Shown: positions 53,567 to 63,042, counted from the stretch's first letter. The stretch: 64,000 bases of DNA from Devosia subaequoris (GCF_014197055.1 NZ_JACIEW010000002.1:186001-250000), one strand, 5' to 3'. The notes: generated by a model from the sequence alone, not told the origin. Translations and numbers: made by a program.

Positions 53567-56500
53567 ATGACCGCCCTTTTGACCGACCCCGGCCTCGGCT
53601 GGCTCCTCGACGCTCTCGATACGAGCCCCGCTGAAGAGGACACCGAAAAGCGCCTGCAAAGTGCAGACCCCGAAATTGCCGGGCCGGCCGCCTACTGGGC
53701 CCTCTGCGCGGGATGGAAAGTCCCAAAGAGTACACTGTCCACCATCGCCTCAGCGCTGGCGCAGGAGCTGGACGGCGCGGCCAATCGCCCCTGCCCGCTC
53801 TGGCTCCTTGCACTCTGGGCGGCGGTACTGCGGCTGGCCGACCGGCAGGCGGAATCGACGCGCCATGCCAGCCTCCTCGCCCGCGTGAAAAATCAAGCCT
53901 ATCTCAACTTTACGCGGGGCGGCACGCTTATGGCGGACAGCCACAAGAGCGGCCTGGACTACTCGATTGTCCTTGCATCTGTGCCTTTCGGCCTGTTCGA
54001 GCCAGAAGACCTCGCCCTGGTCGCGGCCATCAACGAGATGACGGCCGACGGCCGCCAGATGAGCGCCGATGAGCGCATGATGCTGGCCTGGTACTATTCC
54101 GAACAGGGCAGCTACGCCAGAAGCCGCGCCCTTCTCGGTGCGTCACCCGAGGCGCGGCTCGGTAACGTGGTTCGCCGAACCCTCGGCAAACACGGACAAT
54201 TGGCGGACAGCTTCATTCGCCATCAGCCCATGGGCAATGGCAACCGCTACGAGCCGCTCTATGAGGAACGCTTCCCAAAGCTGGTTACGGATAGAGACGG
54301 GGTAAGCCTTTTCGTGCGAGCCGCCCCACTCGGCCCCGACAAACCGGTTGTGCTGCATCTGGGTGACGACATTCTTCCCGGCGTTCTGGAGGCCGAGGGC
54401 TGGCGGTTCGACTTGCCGCCATATCCGGCCGGAACCCTGGTGCGCTATCGGTTCGGCTTTGCTGACGGCCCGCCGCATGACGAGCATTTCGCTTATGAGG
54501 TCCTGGTCAGCCGGATCGCAGGACCGATCATCGGGGTGACGGCAGAGGCAGAACGCCTGTCTTTCGCAACCGCCACCGCCACCATCTCGGCATCGCTCAG
54601 GAACGGTCAGCCGCGCCTGCGCGTGACCCCTGGCGGCGGCGAAGCAAGCGACCTCTCACCCAAACAGTGGGTGCTTGGACCCGCCCGGTTTGCTCTCGAG
54701 GAAACGGGAAGGCTCCGGATTACCCTTGGTCGAGCAAGCCTCACCCTCGATCATCTGGGCTGGCTCGAAGACGCTACAGGAACCGTCCTCGAGCTCGACG
54801 CCCGCCTGGGCACGCCAAACTGCGGAATTTTTGGGCTGGGCGAGCGCTACAACGCGCTGGACCAATGGGGCCAGCACGTCGACCAGTTCGTTTATAACCA
54901 ATACAAGAACCAGGGGCTGCGCACCTATATTCCGATGCCGGTCTTCTACACCGATGCCGACTTTGGGCTCTGGCTGGCGACCGATAGCTATTCCTGGTTC
55001 GATTTCGGTCGCAGTGCCCCCAATACGGTTGCACTGGGCGTTGAGGCTGACAGCCTCGACCTGGCCCTGCTGTCCGGCACCATTGCCGAACAGATCACCC
55101 AGTTTATCGACCAGACCGGTACTCCAGCCAATGTGCCCGACTGGGCCCTGGGCCCGTGGATGAGCTCGAACAATTGGGACAACCAGCGCGAAGTGGAAAA
55201 GCAGCTGGCGCTCACGCGTGAACATGGCATTCCCGCGACCGTACTGGTCATCGAAGCCTGGAGCGATGAGGCCACTTTTTACATCTTCAACGACGCCAGC
55301 TATGCGCTGCGCCCAGGCAGCGAGGCATTTTCCTATGCCGACTTCACCTTCCCGGAATGGGGCCGCTGGCCCGACCCCGAGAGCATGATTGACGCGCTGC
55401 ACGCGGAGGGCATCAAGCTCATCCTCTGGCAAATCCCGGTCATCAAGCATGTGGCCAGTCTCGATCACCCACAAAAAAACCGGGACGAAACCCATTTCCT
55501 TGAGCGCGGCTATGGTGTCCGTCACCCCGATGGGACCCCGCTCCGCCTGCCGGAGGGCTGGTTCAAGGATGCCCTGCTGATGGACTTCACCCACGAGGAA
55601 GGGCGTAAGTGGTGGTTCGACAAGCGGCGCTACCTGCTGGAGCTAGGGGTGGACGGCTTCAAGACCGATGGTGGCGAGATGGTCTGGGGGCAGGACCTGG
55701 TCTTTGCCGATGGCAGCAGCGGTCTTGAACAGCGCAACCGCTATCCCGGCGATTACGTCTCGGCCTACTACCAGTTCGCCCAGGCCAATGGCGGCATCAC
55801 CTTTTCCCGCGCCGGCTACACGGGCGCACAGACCTATCCCGCTCACTGGGCCGGCGACGAGCGCTCCACCTGGGATGCCTTCAAGCGCTCAATGCTGGCC
55901 GGGCTTTCCGCCGGCATGTCCGGCATTATCTTCTGGGGTTGGGACATGGCTGGCTTTTCCGGTGAAGTGCCCAGCGCTGAGCTCTACGTCCGCTCCGCCC
56001 AGATGGCCGCCTTCTGTCCAATCATGCAGTATCACGCCGAGAGCAAGGCCGAATTCAACCAGGATCGCACCCCTTGGAACATTGCCGAGCGCAGCGGCGA
56101 TCCGCGAGCGCTGACGCTCTATGCTTTCTATGCGCGCCTGCGCATGGCCCTGCTGCCCTATTTCGTCGCTGAAGCCGCTCATTGCGTCGCAGCCCGCACG
56201 CCACTTATGCGGCCCATGTTACTGGACCACGCAGACGACCCTGCGGCATGTAGGCTCTGGGACCAATATCGCCTGGGACGAGACCTTTTGGTTGCACCCG
56301 TCATCACGGAAGGGGCGACCGAGCGTCAGGTGTACCTGCCTGATGGCCGGTGGTGGCACCTGCTGGAGGAGCGCTGGTACACTGGTGGCACCAGTGTCCA
56401 GGTCCAGGCACCGCTCGGCTCAATCCCCGTGTTTGTCCGGGACGGTGCGCTCGTCCCCCTGGCATTCACGGGTGAACCACGAATTGGAGCACCTCTGCCC

Positions 56501-56764
56501 GCCGGCCTGGTCTCTCCGGATTACCTTGCCCTGTTGCTTGTGGCCAAGGGCGCGATGAGCGCCGAGGTCCAATTGCACGGATGGCATGTGCGCGTCTCCA
56601 GGGCGGTCGACGGAGCACTCGATATCCGAACCACCGGAGCCGGTCCAAAACTGATAATGGTCCTCTGCGACCCATCAAAGGAAGCGCGGCTCAATGGCGA
56701 GACCATCCCGCTCGAACCCAAGGTGATACTTGGCAAACCCCTGCCTACCGTAGCGCTGGGATAG
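53567..56764 (+). CDS. GH31 alpha-glycosidase with an N-terminal extension
   Basis: A 1,065-residue intracellular glycosidase (no signal peptide). The catalytic domain is GH31: PDWALGPWMSSNNWDN, the nucleophile Asp701 in DGFKTDGGEMV, and the acid/base Asp764 in HWAGDERSTWDAF. The IFWGWDMAGFSG and RMALLPYFVAEA segments follow. About 200 residues before the usual N-terminal beta-sandwich are unusual: an all-helical part with SGLDYSIVLASVPFGLFEPE that recalls (alpha/alpha) glycosidase helices, then a small beta module (VVLHLGDDILPGVLEAEGWR). Likely hydrolyses the alpha-glucoside or alpha-xyloside imported by the upstream ABC system. Confidence 0.88.
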   Translation: MTALLTDPGLGWLLDALDTSPAEEDTEKRLQSADPEIAGPAAYWALCAGWKVPKSTLSTIASALAQELDGAANRPCPLWLLALWAAVLRLADRQAESTRHASLLARVKNQAYLNFTRGGTLMADSHKSGLDYSIVLASVPFGLFEPEDLALVAAINEMTADGRQMSADERMMLAWYYSEQGSYARSRALLGASPEARLGNVVRRTLGKHGQLADSFIRHQPMGNGNRYEPLYEERFPKLVTDRDGVSLFVRAAPLGPDKPVVLHLGDDILPGVLEAEGWRFDLPPYPAGTLVRYRFGFADGPPHDEHFAYEVLVSRIAGPIIGVTAEAERLSFATATATISASLRNGQPRLRVTPGGGEASDLSPKQWVLGPARFALEETGRLRITLGRASLTLDHLGWLEDATGTVLELDARLGTPNCGIFGLGERYNALDQWGQHVDQFVYNQYKNQGLRTYIPMPVFYTDADFGLWLATDSYSWFDFGRSAPNTVALGVEADSLDLALLSGTIAEQITQFIDQTGTPANVPDWALGPWMSSNNWDNQREVEKQLALTREHGIPATVLVIEAWSDEATFYIFNDASYALRPGSEAFSYADFTFPEWGRWPDPESMIDALHAEGIKLILWQIPVIKHVASLDHPQKNRDETHFLERGYGVRHPDGTPLRLPEGWFKDALLMDFTHEEGRKWWFDKRRYLLELGVDGFKTDGGEMVWGQDLVFADGSSGLEQRNRYPGDYVSAYYQFAQANGGITFSRAGYTGAQTYPAHWAGDERSTWDAFKRSMLAGLSAGMSGIIFWGWDMAGFSGEVPSAELYVRSAQMAAFCPIMQYHAESKAEFNQDRTPWNIAERSGDPRALTLYAFYARLRMALLPYFVAEAAHCVAARTPLMRPMLLDHADDPAACRLWDQYRLGRDLLVAPVITEGATERQVYLPDGRWWHLLEERWYTGGTSVQVQAPLGSIPVFVRDGALVPLAFTGEPRIGAPLPAGLVSPDYLALLLVAKGAMSAEVQLHGWHVRVSRAVDGALDIRTTGAGPKLIMVLCDPSKEARLNGETIPLEPKVILGKPLPTVALG

Positions 56765-57072
56765 ACGAGGCCACTTGACGGACGACGCGTGCATTATGGC
56801 CACCGAGGCTTCGCTCATTGCAGTGCGCGCGAAATAGTCGAACACTTCGCGTAGGCCCGCCGCGCACACCTTCGAAGATGGGCCAATAGGTTGTTTCCGG
56901 GCGAGGCTAAAATAGCGTAGAGGCGGACGCTGCTGAAGGAGATGCTGGAAAGACTTCTGAAGCCGGTGCAAGGCGGAGAGCCGTGGACTGGGCAGAGAAG
57001 AATTACCACCAGTGGCGGACCTGCCCCCGAGGACCCAGAGCCCCCTGGTGGTCGCAGCGCCAAGAACGACGA
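56765..57072. other. Intergenic region after the GH31 gene
   Basis: About 300 bases with no supported gene; open frames here on both strands have no coding character or start signals. No terminator with a T tract is visible directly after the GH31 stop. Confidence 0.5.
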
Positions 57073-57092
57073 AGGCGGCCCGGAGGCCGCCT
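57073..57092 (-). terminator. Terminator of the tRNA-Lys gene
   Basis: On the minus strand AGGCGGCC-TCCG-GGCCGCCT is followed by TCGTCGTTCTT, 31 bases after the tRNA 3' end. Confidence 0.6.
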
Positions 57093-57123
57093 GTCATAAA
57101 CCCTTATGTGATAAGGGAAGCTT

Positions 57124-57199
<76 letters not shown>

Positions 57200-57318
57200 G
57201 GGGGCTTCTTGAAGCGCCTCAGCACCAAAGTGGCGCCTATCTATCAAAGGGATTCAGGGCTGTCCAGCACCCAAATTCAGATTGTGTGCAAAACTGTCAT
57301 GCAGAACACCGGAGCGAC

Positions 57319-57342
57319 AACCCGGCCGCATCGGGCCGGGTT
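57319..57342 (-). terminator. Hairpin after the small ORF at 57351
   Basis: AACCCGGCC pairs with GGCCGGGTT around GCATCG, eight bases after the stop of the small minus-strand gene, without a T tract. It could be a weak terminator. Confidence 0.5.
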
Positions 57343-57350
57343 GGTCGAGG

Positions 57351-57548
57351 TCATTGTTGCAGGTGCCGGTAATCGTTCAACTCGACCACATTGCTGGCCG
57401 GTTGGTGTGATTCCGGCCGCGTTTCGTCAAGGAGTCCGATCGTTCTTTCGATGATGTGTCGAAGCTGCCGCGACCGCTGGTCCGCCCCCTCGAGAATGGT
57501 GGCGGCCCTCTGCAGGTGGTCACGCGCAAGCACGTAGGTTGGAGGCAA
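57351..57548 (-). CDS. Small hypothetical protein
   Basis: A 65-residue helical protein with a TTG start at 57548 preceded by GGGAGAGAG. The sequence has heptad-like spacing (LQRAATILEGADQRSRQLRH) and ends VVELNDYRHLQQ. I recognise no family. Support is the ribosome-binding site, the following hairpin and its lack of overlap with other genes; a role cannot be proposed. Confidence 0.5.
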   Translation of the reverse strand: MPPTYVLARDHLQRAATILEGADQRSRQLRHIIERTIGLLDETRPESHQPASNVVELNDYRHLQQ

Positions 57549-57898
57549 TCGCTCTCTCCCTCTGACTGAAATTTGACTGAAGAATCACCGTTTCCGGCGT
57601 GTCCAAAGGGTGGACTTCCATAGTTCTTGACTTATTGCCCGCCTGCATCGCATTCGATTAAAATGCTGCGCACCAGGTCAGCGCCACGCCAACCAAGGGC
57701 AACCGGGACTTTGCTGGCCGTGAAGACTTTGGGGGCCTGTGTAAAACAACGAGGCATCCGGAGGCCGGGCTCCTATGCGTCGTATTTTATCCTTCTCCCC
57801 TCCACGGAATCGCCCGATTCGAGCAGCTTGCACTGCACGCTGGAAAGCGCGGTCGGTCTGGCTAGAATGGGCGCGTAACCGCCGCCAAGGACCCCATC
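57549..57898. other. Intergenic region upstream of the aminotransferase gene
   Basis: About 350 bases. An 83-codon plus-strand frame (57627-57878) exists but has no ribosome-binding site and no recognisable features. The aminotransferase promoter should lie in its right half. The CATCCGGAGGCCGGGCTCC stretch can form a short hairpin of unknown meaning. Confidence 0.45.
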
Positions 57899-59008
57899 GT
57901 GCCCCTGCCCCCATTCACGCCCATCGTCGAGGCGCTACCGGAAGCTGTGCCGTTCGTCGGCCCCGAAGCGATTGAACGTCACACCGGCATAGCCACCCGG
58001 GCCCGCATCGGTGCCAATGAATCCGGCTTCGGCCCAAGCCCGCGCGTGATCGCCACCCTTCGCAATGCTGCGCCCGATGTCTGGACCTATCCTGATTCGG
58101 AAAACTATGCCCTGCGGACCGCGCTGGCCGCACAGCTCGGGATTGCCAGCGATGAGATTGCCGTCAGCGAAGGCATTGACGGGCTGATGGGCCTGTTGGT
58201 CCGTCTCTTCATTACGCCCGGCGATATCGTCGTCACCTCGCTGGGCGCCTATCCTACATTCAACTATCACGTGGCCGGCTTTGGCGGCGATCTGCGCTTC
58301 GTGCCCTATCGGGATTCTCACGAAGACCCCGAAGCCCTGGCCGCAATGGCTCGCCAGACCAATGCGCGCATGGTCTATCTGGCCAATCCCGACAACCCGA
58401 TGGGCTCTTTCTGGCCCGCCAGTGACATCGAACGCTTCGTCGATGCAGTGCCCGAGACCTGCCTGATCGTTCTTGATGAAGCCTATCTCGAGACCGCGTC
58501 GGACCAGGGCCCGCCGCTGGACACCGACCGGCCCAATCTGCTGCGCCTGCGCACCTTCTCCAAGGCCTATGGATTGGCCGGTATGCGGTGTGGCTATGCC
58601 ATCGGCAGTCGCCGGCTCGCAGGTGCCTTCAATCGCGTTCGCAATCATTTTGGCGTCAACAAGCTGGCTCAGATCGCCGCCCTGGCGGCGCTGGATGACC
58701 AGCCCTACTTGCATGACGCGGTCACCGCGATTGCCGCAGCACGCAGCCGCATAGCCCAGATCGCCGGCGACAATGGACTGGCTGCCCTGCCCTCGGCGAC
58801 CAATTTCGTCGCCATCGACTGCGGGAGCGATGGGCCCTTTGCCGTACGGGTCCTTGAAGCCCTGGGGCAACAGGGAGTCTTCGTGCGCAAGCCCACAGCA
58901 CCGGGACTGGACCATCACATCCGCATCAGCGCCGCGCCACAGCGGGAACTGGACCTTCTCTCAGAAGCCCTGCCACTGGCTCTCAGGCAGGCTCACTCAG
59001 CCGCGTAG
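57899..59008 (+). CDS. HisC-like PLP-dependent aminotransferase
   Basis: A 369-residue class I/II aminotransferase of the histidinol-phosphate aminotransferase group. The PLP lysine is Lys222 in TFSKAYGLAGMRCGYAIG. Other family elements are LANPDNPMGSFW, LIVLDEAYLE and FVRKPTAPGLDHHIRISA. It starts at a GTG at 57899, in MPLPPFTPIVEALPEAVPFV. No other his gene is near, so the substrate could be an aromatic amino acid or another amine. Its 3' end overlaps the converging phosphatase gene by 16 bases. Confidence 0.85.
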   Translation: MPLPPFTPIVEALPEAVPFVGPEAIERHTGIATRARIGANESGFGPSPRVIATLRNAAPDVWTYPDSENYALRTALAAQLGIASDEIAVSEGIDGLMGLLVRLFITPGDIVVTSLGAYPTFNYHVAGFGGDLRFVPYRDSHEDPEALAAMARQTNARMVYLANPDNPMGSFWPASDIERFVDAVPETCLIVLDEAYLETASDQGPPLDTDRPNLLRLRTFSKAYGLAGMRCGYAIGSRRLAGAFNRVRNHFGVNKLAQIAALAALDDQPYLHDAVTAIAAARSRIAQIAGDNGLAALPSATNFVAIDCGSDGPFAVRVLEALGQQGVFVRKPTAPGLDHHIRISAAPQRELDLLSEALPLALRQAHSAA

Positions 59009-59937
59009 AGCCCGATGCTGGCCCAGAGCGGGCGATGGTTGGAGCCATAACTCTCTCCCGACTCCAGTGTCAGGATACGGGCATTGTCGCGCGTGAGCAT
59101 ATTGTCGATTGGCACCCCAAAGGCACCAAGACGCACCGGCCAAGTGGCCGGCGTCGACGGCCCGGGCGTCAGTCGGGCCCGTTCCATGAGCGTGCCCAAG
59201 GACTCCGTCCAGATCGTCGAGTTGAAATCCCCGGCAAGCACCACCGGCCCTTCAATGCCGTCAAGCAACCGCCGGAGTACCACCATCTCCTGCCAGACCA
59301 CCAACTCGTCATAGGGCTTGGTTAGATGCGCCCCAACAATGGTAACCGGCTGTCCATCGACCCTCACCCGCGCTGTAACCAATCTCTCCCGATTGAACGG
59401 CTGGAAGATCTGAATACCGCCTTCTTCGATAGGCAGTTGCGAGAACAGCGAAATATCGCAGCTCTCGGTCCTCTCGCAGCCCAGACGATAGGGATAGACC
59501 TTTGCCATCTGCGCCAGATGGGACTCGATCCCAGGGGTCTCCATCACCAGAACGATCTCAGGCTGATCGGCAAGGATCGCAGCAACCAGCTCTTCTGCAT
59601 GGCGATTGCCGGCGAGCACGTTGAAGCTGAGAAAGCGAAACTGGGCCACCGGCGCCTCTTCCGGCATCGTGCGACTGGCATAGAGCTCGCCGACCAGCCA
59701 ATAGCCGTGCAGTCCCGCCGCCAGTAGCGGCACCAGCGCAAACGCCCCGCGCCAACGCCCTCCGAGCAGAATCAGGGCCAGCGCCAGAACGACACCCGCC
59801 GCCACCATGTGAAACCGCAGGCTTTGCAGCAGAACGAGGCCAGGCAGGTGCCGGCCCAAAACAACGACGGCCAGCACGACAATTAGCGCGCCAAGGAGCA
59901 CGAGGAGGCCGCCCCTGAATTCTGCCTTGCCCCACAT
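58993..59937 (-). CDS. Membrane-anchored endonuclease/exonuclease/phosphatase family protein
   Basis: A 314-residue protein with three N-terminal hydrophobic segments (residues about 8-28, 42-58 and 64-82) followed by an EEP catalytic domain facing outside. Domain motifs are FLSFNVLAGNRHAEELVAAI, EIVLVMETPG, VTIVGAHLTKP, VVLAGDFNSTIWT and SYGSNHRPLWASI with the catalytic His. Substrates of such proteins include nucleic acids, phosphoinositides and sphingolipids; here it is undetermined. Convergent with the aminotransferase gene. Confidence 0.85.
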   Translation of the reverse strand: MWGKAEFRGGLLVLLGALIVVLAVVVLGRHLPGLVLLQSLRFHMVAAGVVLALALILLGGRWRGAFALVPLLAAGLHGYWLVGELYASRTMPEEAPVAQFRFLSFNVLAGNRHAEELVAAILADQPEIVLVMETPGIESHLAQMAKVYPYRLGCERTESCDISLFSQLPIEEGGIQIFQPFNRERLVTARVRVDGQPVTIVGAHLTKPYDELVVWQEMVVLRRLLDGIEGPVVLAGDFNSTIWTESLGTLMERARLTPGPSTPATWPVRLGAFGVPIDNMLTRDNARILTLESGESYGSNHRPLWASIGLYAAE

Positions 59938-60025
59938 CTATCGTTCACTCCCAGATAGCCAGATCATGGCTAGACCAGCTTGGGCGCTGGTACGCAAGCG
60001 TTGCGCGCGCAAGTGATTAAGCAAT

Positions 60026-60051
60026 GGGGCGCGGCCTGTCGACCGCGCCCC
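60026..60051 (-). terminator. Hairpin downstream of leuA
   Basis: GGGGCGCGG pairs with CCGCGCCCC around an 8-base loop, 25 bases after the leuA stop; the tail ATTGCTTAATC is only weakly T-rich. Confidence 0.6.
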
Positions 60052-60075
60052 AAGAAATTCCGAGAGTCTTTTAAC

Positions 60076-61629
60076 TCAGCCCGCCAGCGCGCCCTGCGCC
60101 GAAGCGCCGCGCTCAATCATCACGCGATTGAGCGCGTTGAGATAGGCACGGGCCGAGGCCACCAGCGTATCGGGCTCAGCCGCATTGCCCGACGCGATGC
60201 GGCCGTTCATTTCAAGACGCACATGGGCCGAAGCTTGCGCGTCAGTGCCGCCGGTCACACCGTCTACGGCGTAGAGCACCAGGTGCGGATTCTGCCCTGA
60301 GGCCGCCTTGATGGCATTGAAGATCGCGTCCACCGACCCAGTGCCTTCGAGCGAAACACTGTTCTTTTCGCCATCGATGGTGACGGTCAGATCGCAGCGA
60401 TGCGTGCCCCCGGTCTTGCTGACAACTTCCATGTCGACCAGCCGGATGCGATCGCCCACCGAGCCGACTTCGTCATCGACCAGCGCGACGATATCGGCGT
60501 CATAGACATGCTTTTTGCGGTCCGCCAGGTCCTTGAAACGCTGGAAAGCCTCTTGGAAAGCATTATCGCCCAGGTCATAACCCAGCTCCTTGAGCTTGTC
60601 CTTGAACGCCGCGCGGCCCGAATGCTTGCCCATCACCAGGGTGGTTTCTTTGATGCCGACACTGGCCGGGGTCATGATCTCGTAGGTTTCGGCATTCTTG
60701 AGCATACCATCCTGGTGGATGCCGCTCTCATGGGCAAAGGCGTTCTTGCCCACAATCGCCTTGTTGTACTGCACCGGGAAATTCGACGCAGCTGAGACAA
60801 TCCTGCTGACGCGCGAGAGCTGGGTGCTGTCGATTTCGGTGTAATACGGCATGGCGTCACCGCGCGTGCGCAGCGCCATCACCACTTCTTCCAGCGCCGC
60901 ATTGCCAGCCCGCTCACCCAGCCCGTTGATCGTGCATTCGATCTGCCGCGCGCCCCCGGCCACACCGGCCAGGGAATTGGCAACGGCCATGCCCAGATCG
61001 TCATGGCAATGCACCGAGAAGATCGCCTTGTCGGCGCCCGGCACCGTCTCGATGATCTCCTTGAACATGGCGAAATGCTCTTCCGGCACCGCATAGCCCA
61101 CGGTATCGGGCAGGTTGATCGTGGTCGCACCGGCCTTGATCGCTGTCTCGACACAGCGCTTGAGGAATTCCATCGGCGTGCGCGTGGCGTCCATCGCTGA
61201 CCATTCCACATCATCGATCAGATTGCGCGCCTGGGACACCGTGCGGGCGATAATTTCGATGACCTCGTCCTCGGTCTTCTTCATCTGGTGCGCCAGATGG
61301 ATCGGCGAGGTGGAGACAAAGGTGTGGATACGGCCCTTTTGGGCGTGCCGCACAGCCTCGCCGGCCCGATCGATATCGGCGCTGATGGCGCGGGCGAGAC
61401 CGGCCACGGTCGAATTCTTGACCTGTTTCGCCACCGCCACAACGGCCTCGAAGTCGCCATTGGAGGCGATGGGAAATCCGGCCTCGATAATGTCGACGCC
61501 CATTTCATCAAGCGACTCGGCGACCTGGAGTTTCTCCTCCAGAGTCATGGTGGCGCCGGGCGATTGCTCGCCATCACGCAGGGTGGTGTCGAAGATGAAG
61601 ACGCGTTCTTTGTTGCTGTCGACGGACAT
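60076..61629 (-). CDS. leuA: 2-Isopropylmalate synthase
   Basis: LeuA condenses acetyl-CoA with 2-oxoisovalerate at the first step of leucine synthesis. The 517-residue protein has the catalytic [16 protein letters not shown], the metal-binding [35 protein letters not shown], and the C-terminal regulatory domain ([19 protein letters not shown]) that binds leucine for feedback control. The ATG at 61629 is the family start ([17 protein letters not shown]). About 120 bases upstream a short leucine-rich ORF suggests transcriptional attenuation in addition. Confidence 0.96.
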   Translation of the reverse strand: MSVDSNKERVFIFDTTLRDGEQSPGATMTLEEKLQVAESLDEMGVDIIEAGFPIASNGDFEAVVAVAKQVKNSTVAGLARAISADIDRAGEAVRHAQKGRIHTFVSTSPIHLAHQMKKTEDEVIEIIARTVSQARNLIDDVEWSAMDATRTPMEFLKRCVETAIKAGATTINLPDTVGYAVPEEHFAMFKEIIETVPGADKAIFSVHCHDDLGMAVANSLAGVAGGARQIECTINGLGERAGNAALEEVVMALRTRGDAMPYYTEIDSTQLSRVSRIVSAASNFPVQYNKAIVGKNAFAHESGIHQDGMLKNAETYEIMTPASVGIKETTLVMGKHSGRAAFKDKLKELGYDLGDNAFQEAFQRFKDLADRKKHVYDADIVALVDDEVGSVGDRIRLVDMEVVSKTGGTHRCDLTVTIDGEKNSVSLEGTGSVDAIFNAIKAASGQNPHLVLYAVDGVTGGTDAQASAHVRLEMNGRIASGNAAEPDTLVASARAYLNALNRVMIERGASAQGALAG

Positions 61630-61710
61630 TGACTTCTCTTGGTTTCCTATCGGCCCCGAGGCAAACACTCGCAGGACCGCACATATGTTGATGTTCGGTT
61701 TTTGCGCAAT

Positions 61711-61755
61711 CCCCTGACGACCCGCTCGCTATGGCGAGCTGCCGGTGATCAGGGG
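61711..61755 (-). promoter_or_regulatory. Candidate leu attenuator stem-loop
   Basis: CCCCTGA and TCAGGGG (61711-61717, 61749-61755) can close an imperfect long stem enclosing the perfect inner hairpin GCTCGC-TATG-GCGAGC (61724-61739). It begins within the last codons of the leader peptide, as attenuators do. No U tract follows, so the termination mechanism is unclear. Confidence 0.5.
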
Positions 61756-61871
61756 CTGATAAGAAGGAGAAGCAGCGCAGGAAGCAGCAGCAGGCCTGCG
61801 GCCATCAGCAAACGGGCCTGAAAGGCCTGGGTTTGTGCGATGGCGATGGCGATGGCGCGACGGCGCTGCAT
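61749..61871 (-). CDS. leuL: Leucine-rich leader peptide of leuA (LeuL)
   Basis: A 40-codon ORF, ATG at 61871, TGA at 61749-61751. Its second half reads GLLLLPALLLLLISP: nine leucine codons and one isoleucine in fourteen positions, mostly CTG, CTT and CTC. Such runs let ribosome stalling sense charged tRNA-Leu. It lies 120 bases upstream of leuA and its stop is inside a strong stem-loop. The ribosome-binding site is weak (ACCAGAG). The alternative is a tiny one-helix membrane protein with a basic N-terminus (MQRRRAIAIAIAQ), which I consider less likely. Confidence 0.6.
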   Translation of the reverse strand: MQRRRAIAIAIAQTQAFQARLLMAAGLLLLPALLLLLISP

Positions 61872-61966
61872 GAGTACGCTCTGGTACGGCTTCAATTGCC
61901 AAGACAATGCGCCAAGCCGTCCCGCCGTGCAAGGGTAGCAGGCTGAATTATGTTACTTTTTTACCG

Positions 61967-62395
61967 TCACCCGAAAGCGAACACCGCCGAGAGCAGCACG
62001 CCAAGGAATGCCAGCGCCGTAATCTTATGTGCGGTATCGGCCAGCTTTGCCGCCTCCGCATCGCCGCCCTGCGATTTCTTGAACTGGATGCCGCCATAAA
62101 TGATCGCTGCCAGCATCACGGCCACAAGCACCATCTTGATCCAGAACCAGACCGAGGCGCCGCCCAGCCCGCCATACTTCATGAACAGGATCAACGGCCC
62201 GGTGATGAGCAGCGCAACCATGGCCACCTTGCCCACCTGCGAGAGCGTATTCATCACCCCGTAATAGCCCGCGCGCTGATCCGGCGTGGCCGAAGCCAGG
62301 CGCGCACCAATCACCGGCCCCACGACCGAGTTCGAACCACCCGCGATGAACGCGATGATATGTAGCCAGATAAGAAGATTGACGATGACTTCCAT
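61967..62395 (-). CDS. Small integral membrane protein (DUF2269/CopD-like)
   Basis: A 142-residue protein with four transmembrane helices: VIVNLLIWLHIIAFIAGG, VAMVALLITGPLILFMKYG, FWIKMVLVAVMLAAIIYGG and ITALAFLGVLLSAVFAFG. The histidine in the first helix and the overall size recall small DUF2269- or CopD-like proteins, some of which bind heme or copper. The assignment is tentative. A monocistronic gene with its promoter toward 62400-62450, divergent from the cupin gene. Confidence 0.7.
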   Translation of the reverse strand: MEVIVNLLIWLHIIAFIAGGSNSVVGPVIGARLASATPDQRAGYYGVMNTLSQVGKVAMVALLITGPLILFMKYGGLGGASVWFWIKMVLVAVMLAAIIYGGIQFKKSQGGDAEAAKLADTAHKITALAFLGVLLSAVFAFG

Positions 62396-62531
62396 AGCTC
62401 TCCCCCACTAATCTATGAAAGTCTAGCACGTTACCTCGATAGCCCAAGAGCCTTTGCTAGATTTCGTAGTGTTCCGCACAACAGTGGTAACGGTGCCCAA
62501 TTGGCTAGGGCTGATTATGGGAGGATCTGCC

Positions 62532-63011
62532 ATGAATGCGTCAGAGGAATCGCTTGCGCCTTTCGCCCGGCAGTCCGGTGAAGGCGAAGCATGGTGGTGG
62601 CTGGGGTCGTTGGCGATCATAAAGGCTGCACGCAAGGAAACCGGCGGCCGCTTTACCCTGGTGGAGGTCACGGAGAATGAAGGAGAAACACCCCTTCACG
62701 TGCACCACCGCGAGGACGAGACCTTCTTCGTGCTGGAGGGGGAGATCGAATTCGAGGTGGACGGCAAGCCCATCAAGGCGGGGCCAGGCATGACAATATT
62801 TGGACCGCGCGGCATTCCACATAGCTATAGGGTACGAAAGGGCCCGGCGCGCATGCTCTTTCTGCTTACCCCGGGCGGGTTCGAGGATCTGATCCGCGCC
62901 AGCAGCGTGCCTGCCAAAGCTCTTAGAATACCGACCGAGCAAGACGCCATCGCTGACTTTGAGGCGCTTCCAGCCATTGCCCTGCGCTATGGATGCGAAA
63001 TGCTCGGCTAG
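62532..63011 (+). CDS. Cupin-domain protein
   Basis: A 159-residue single-domain cupin. Cupin motif 1 is PLHVHHREDETFFVLEGEIE with two His and one Glu as likely metal ligands; motif 2 is GPRGIPHSYRV. It resembles quercetin-2,3-dioxygenase-like small cupins, whose substrates vary widely. The ATG at 62532 has GGGAGGA seven bases upstream; the frame stays open back to 62454 but lacks a site. Convergent with phzF. Confidence 0.85.
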   Translation: MNASEESLAPFARQSGEGEAWWWLGSLAIIKAARKETGGRFTLVEVTENEGETPLHVHHREDETFFVLEGEIEFEVDGKPIKAGPGMTIFGPRGIPHSYRVRKGPARMLFLLTPGGFEDLIRASSVPAKALRIPTEQDAIADFEALPAIALRYGCEMLG

Positions 63012-63042
63012 GCAGAAGGGCCCGGCACAAAAGCCCTGCTTG

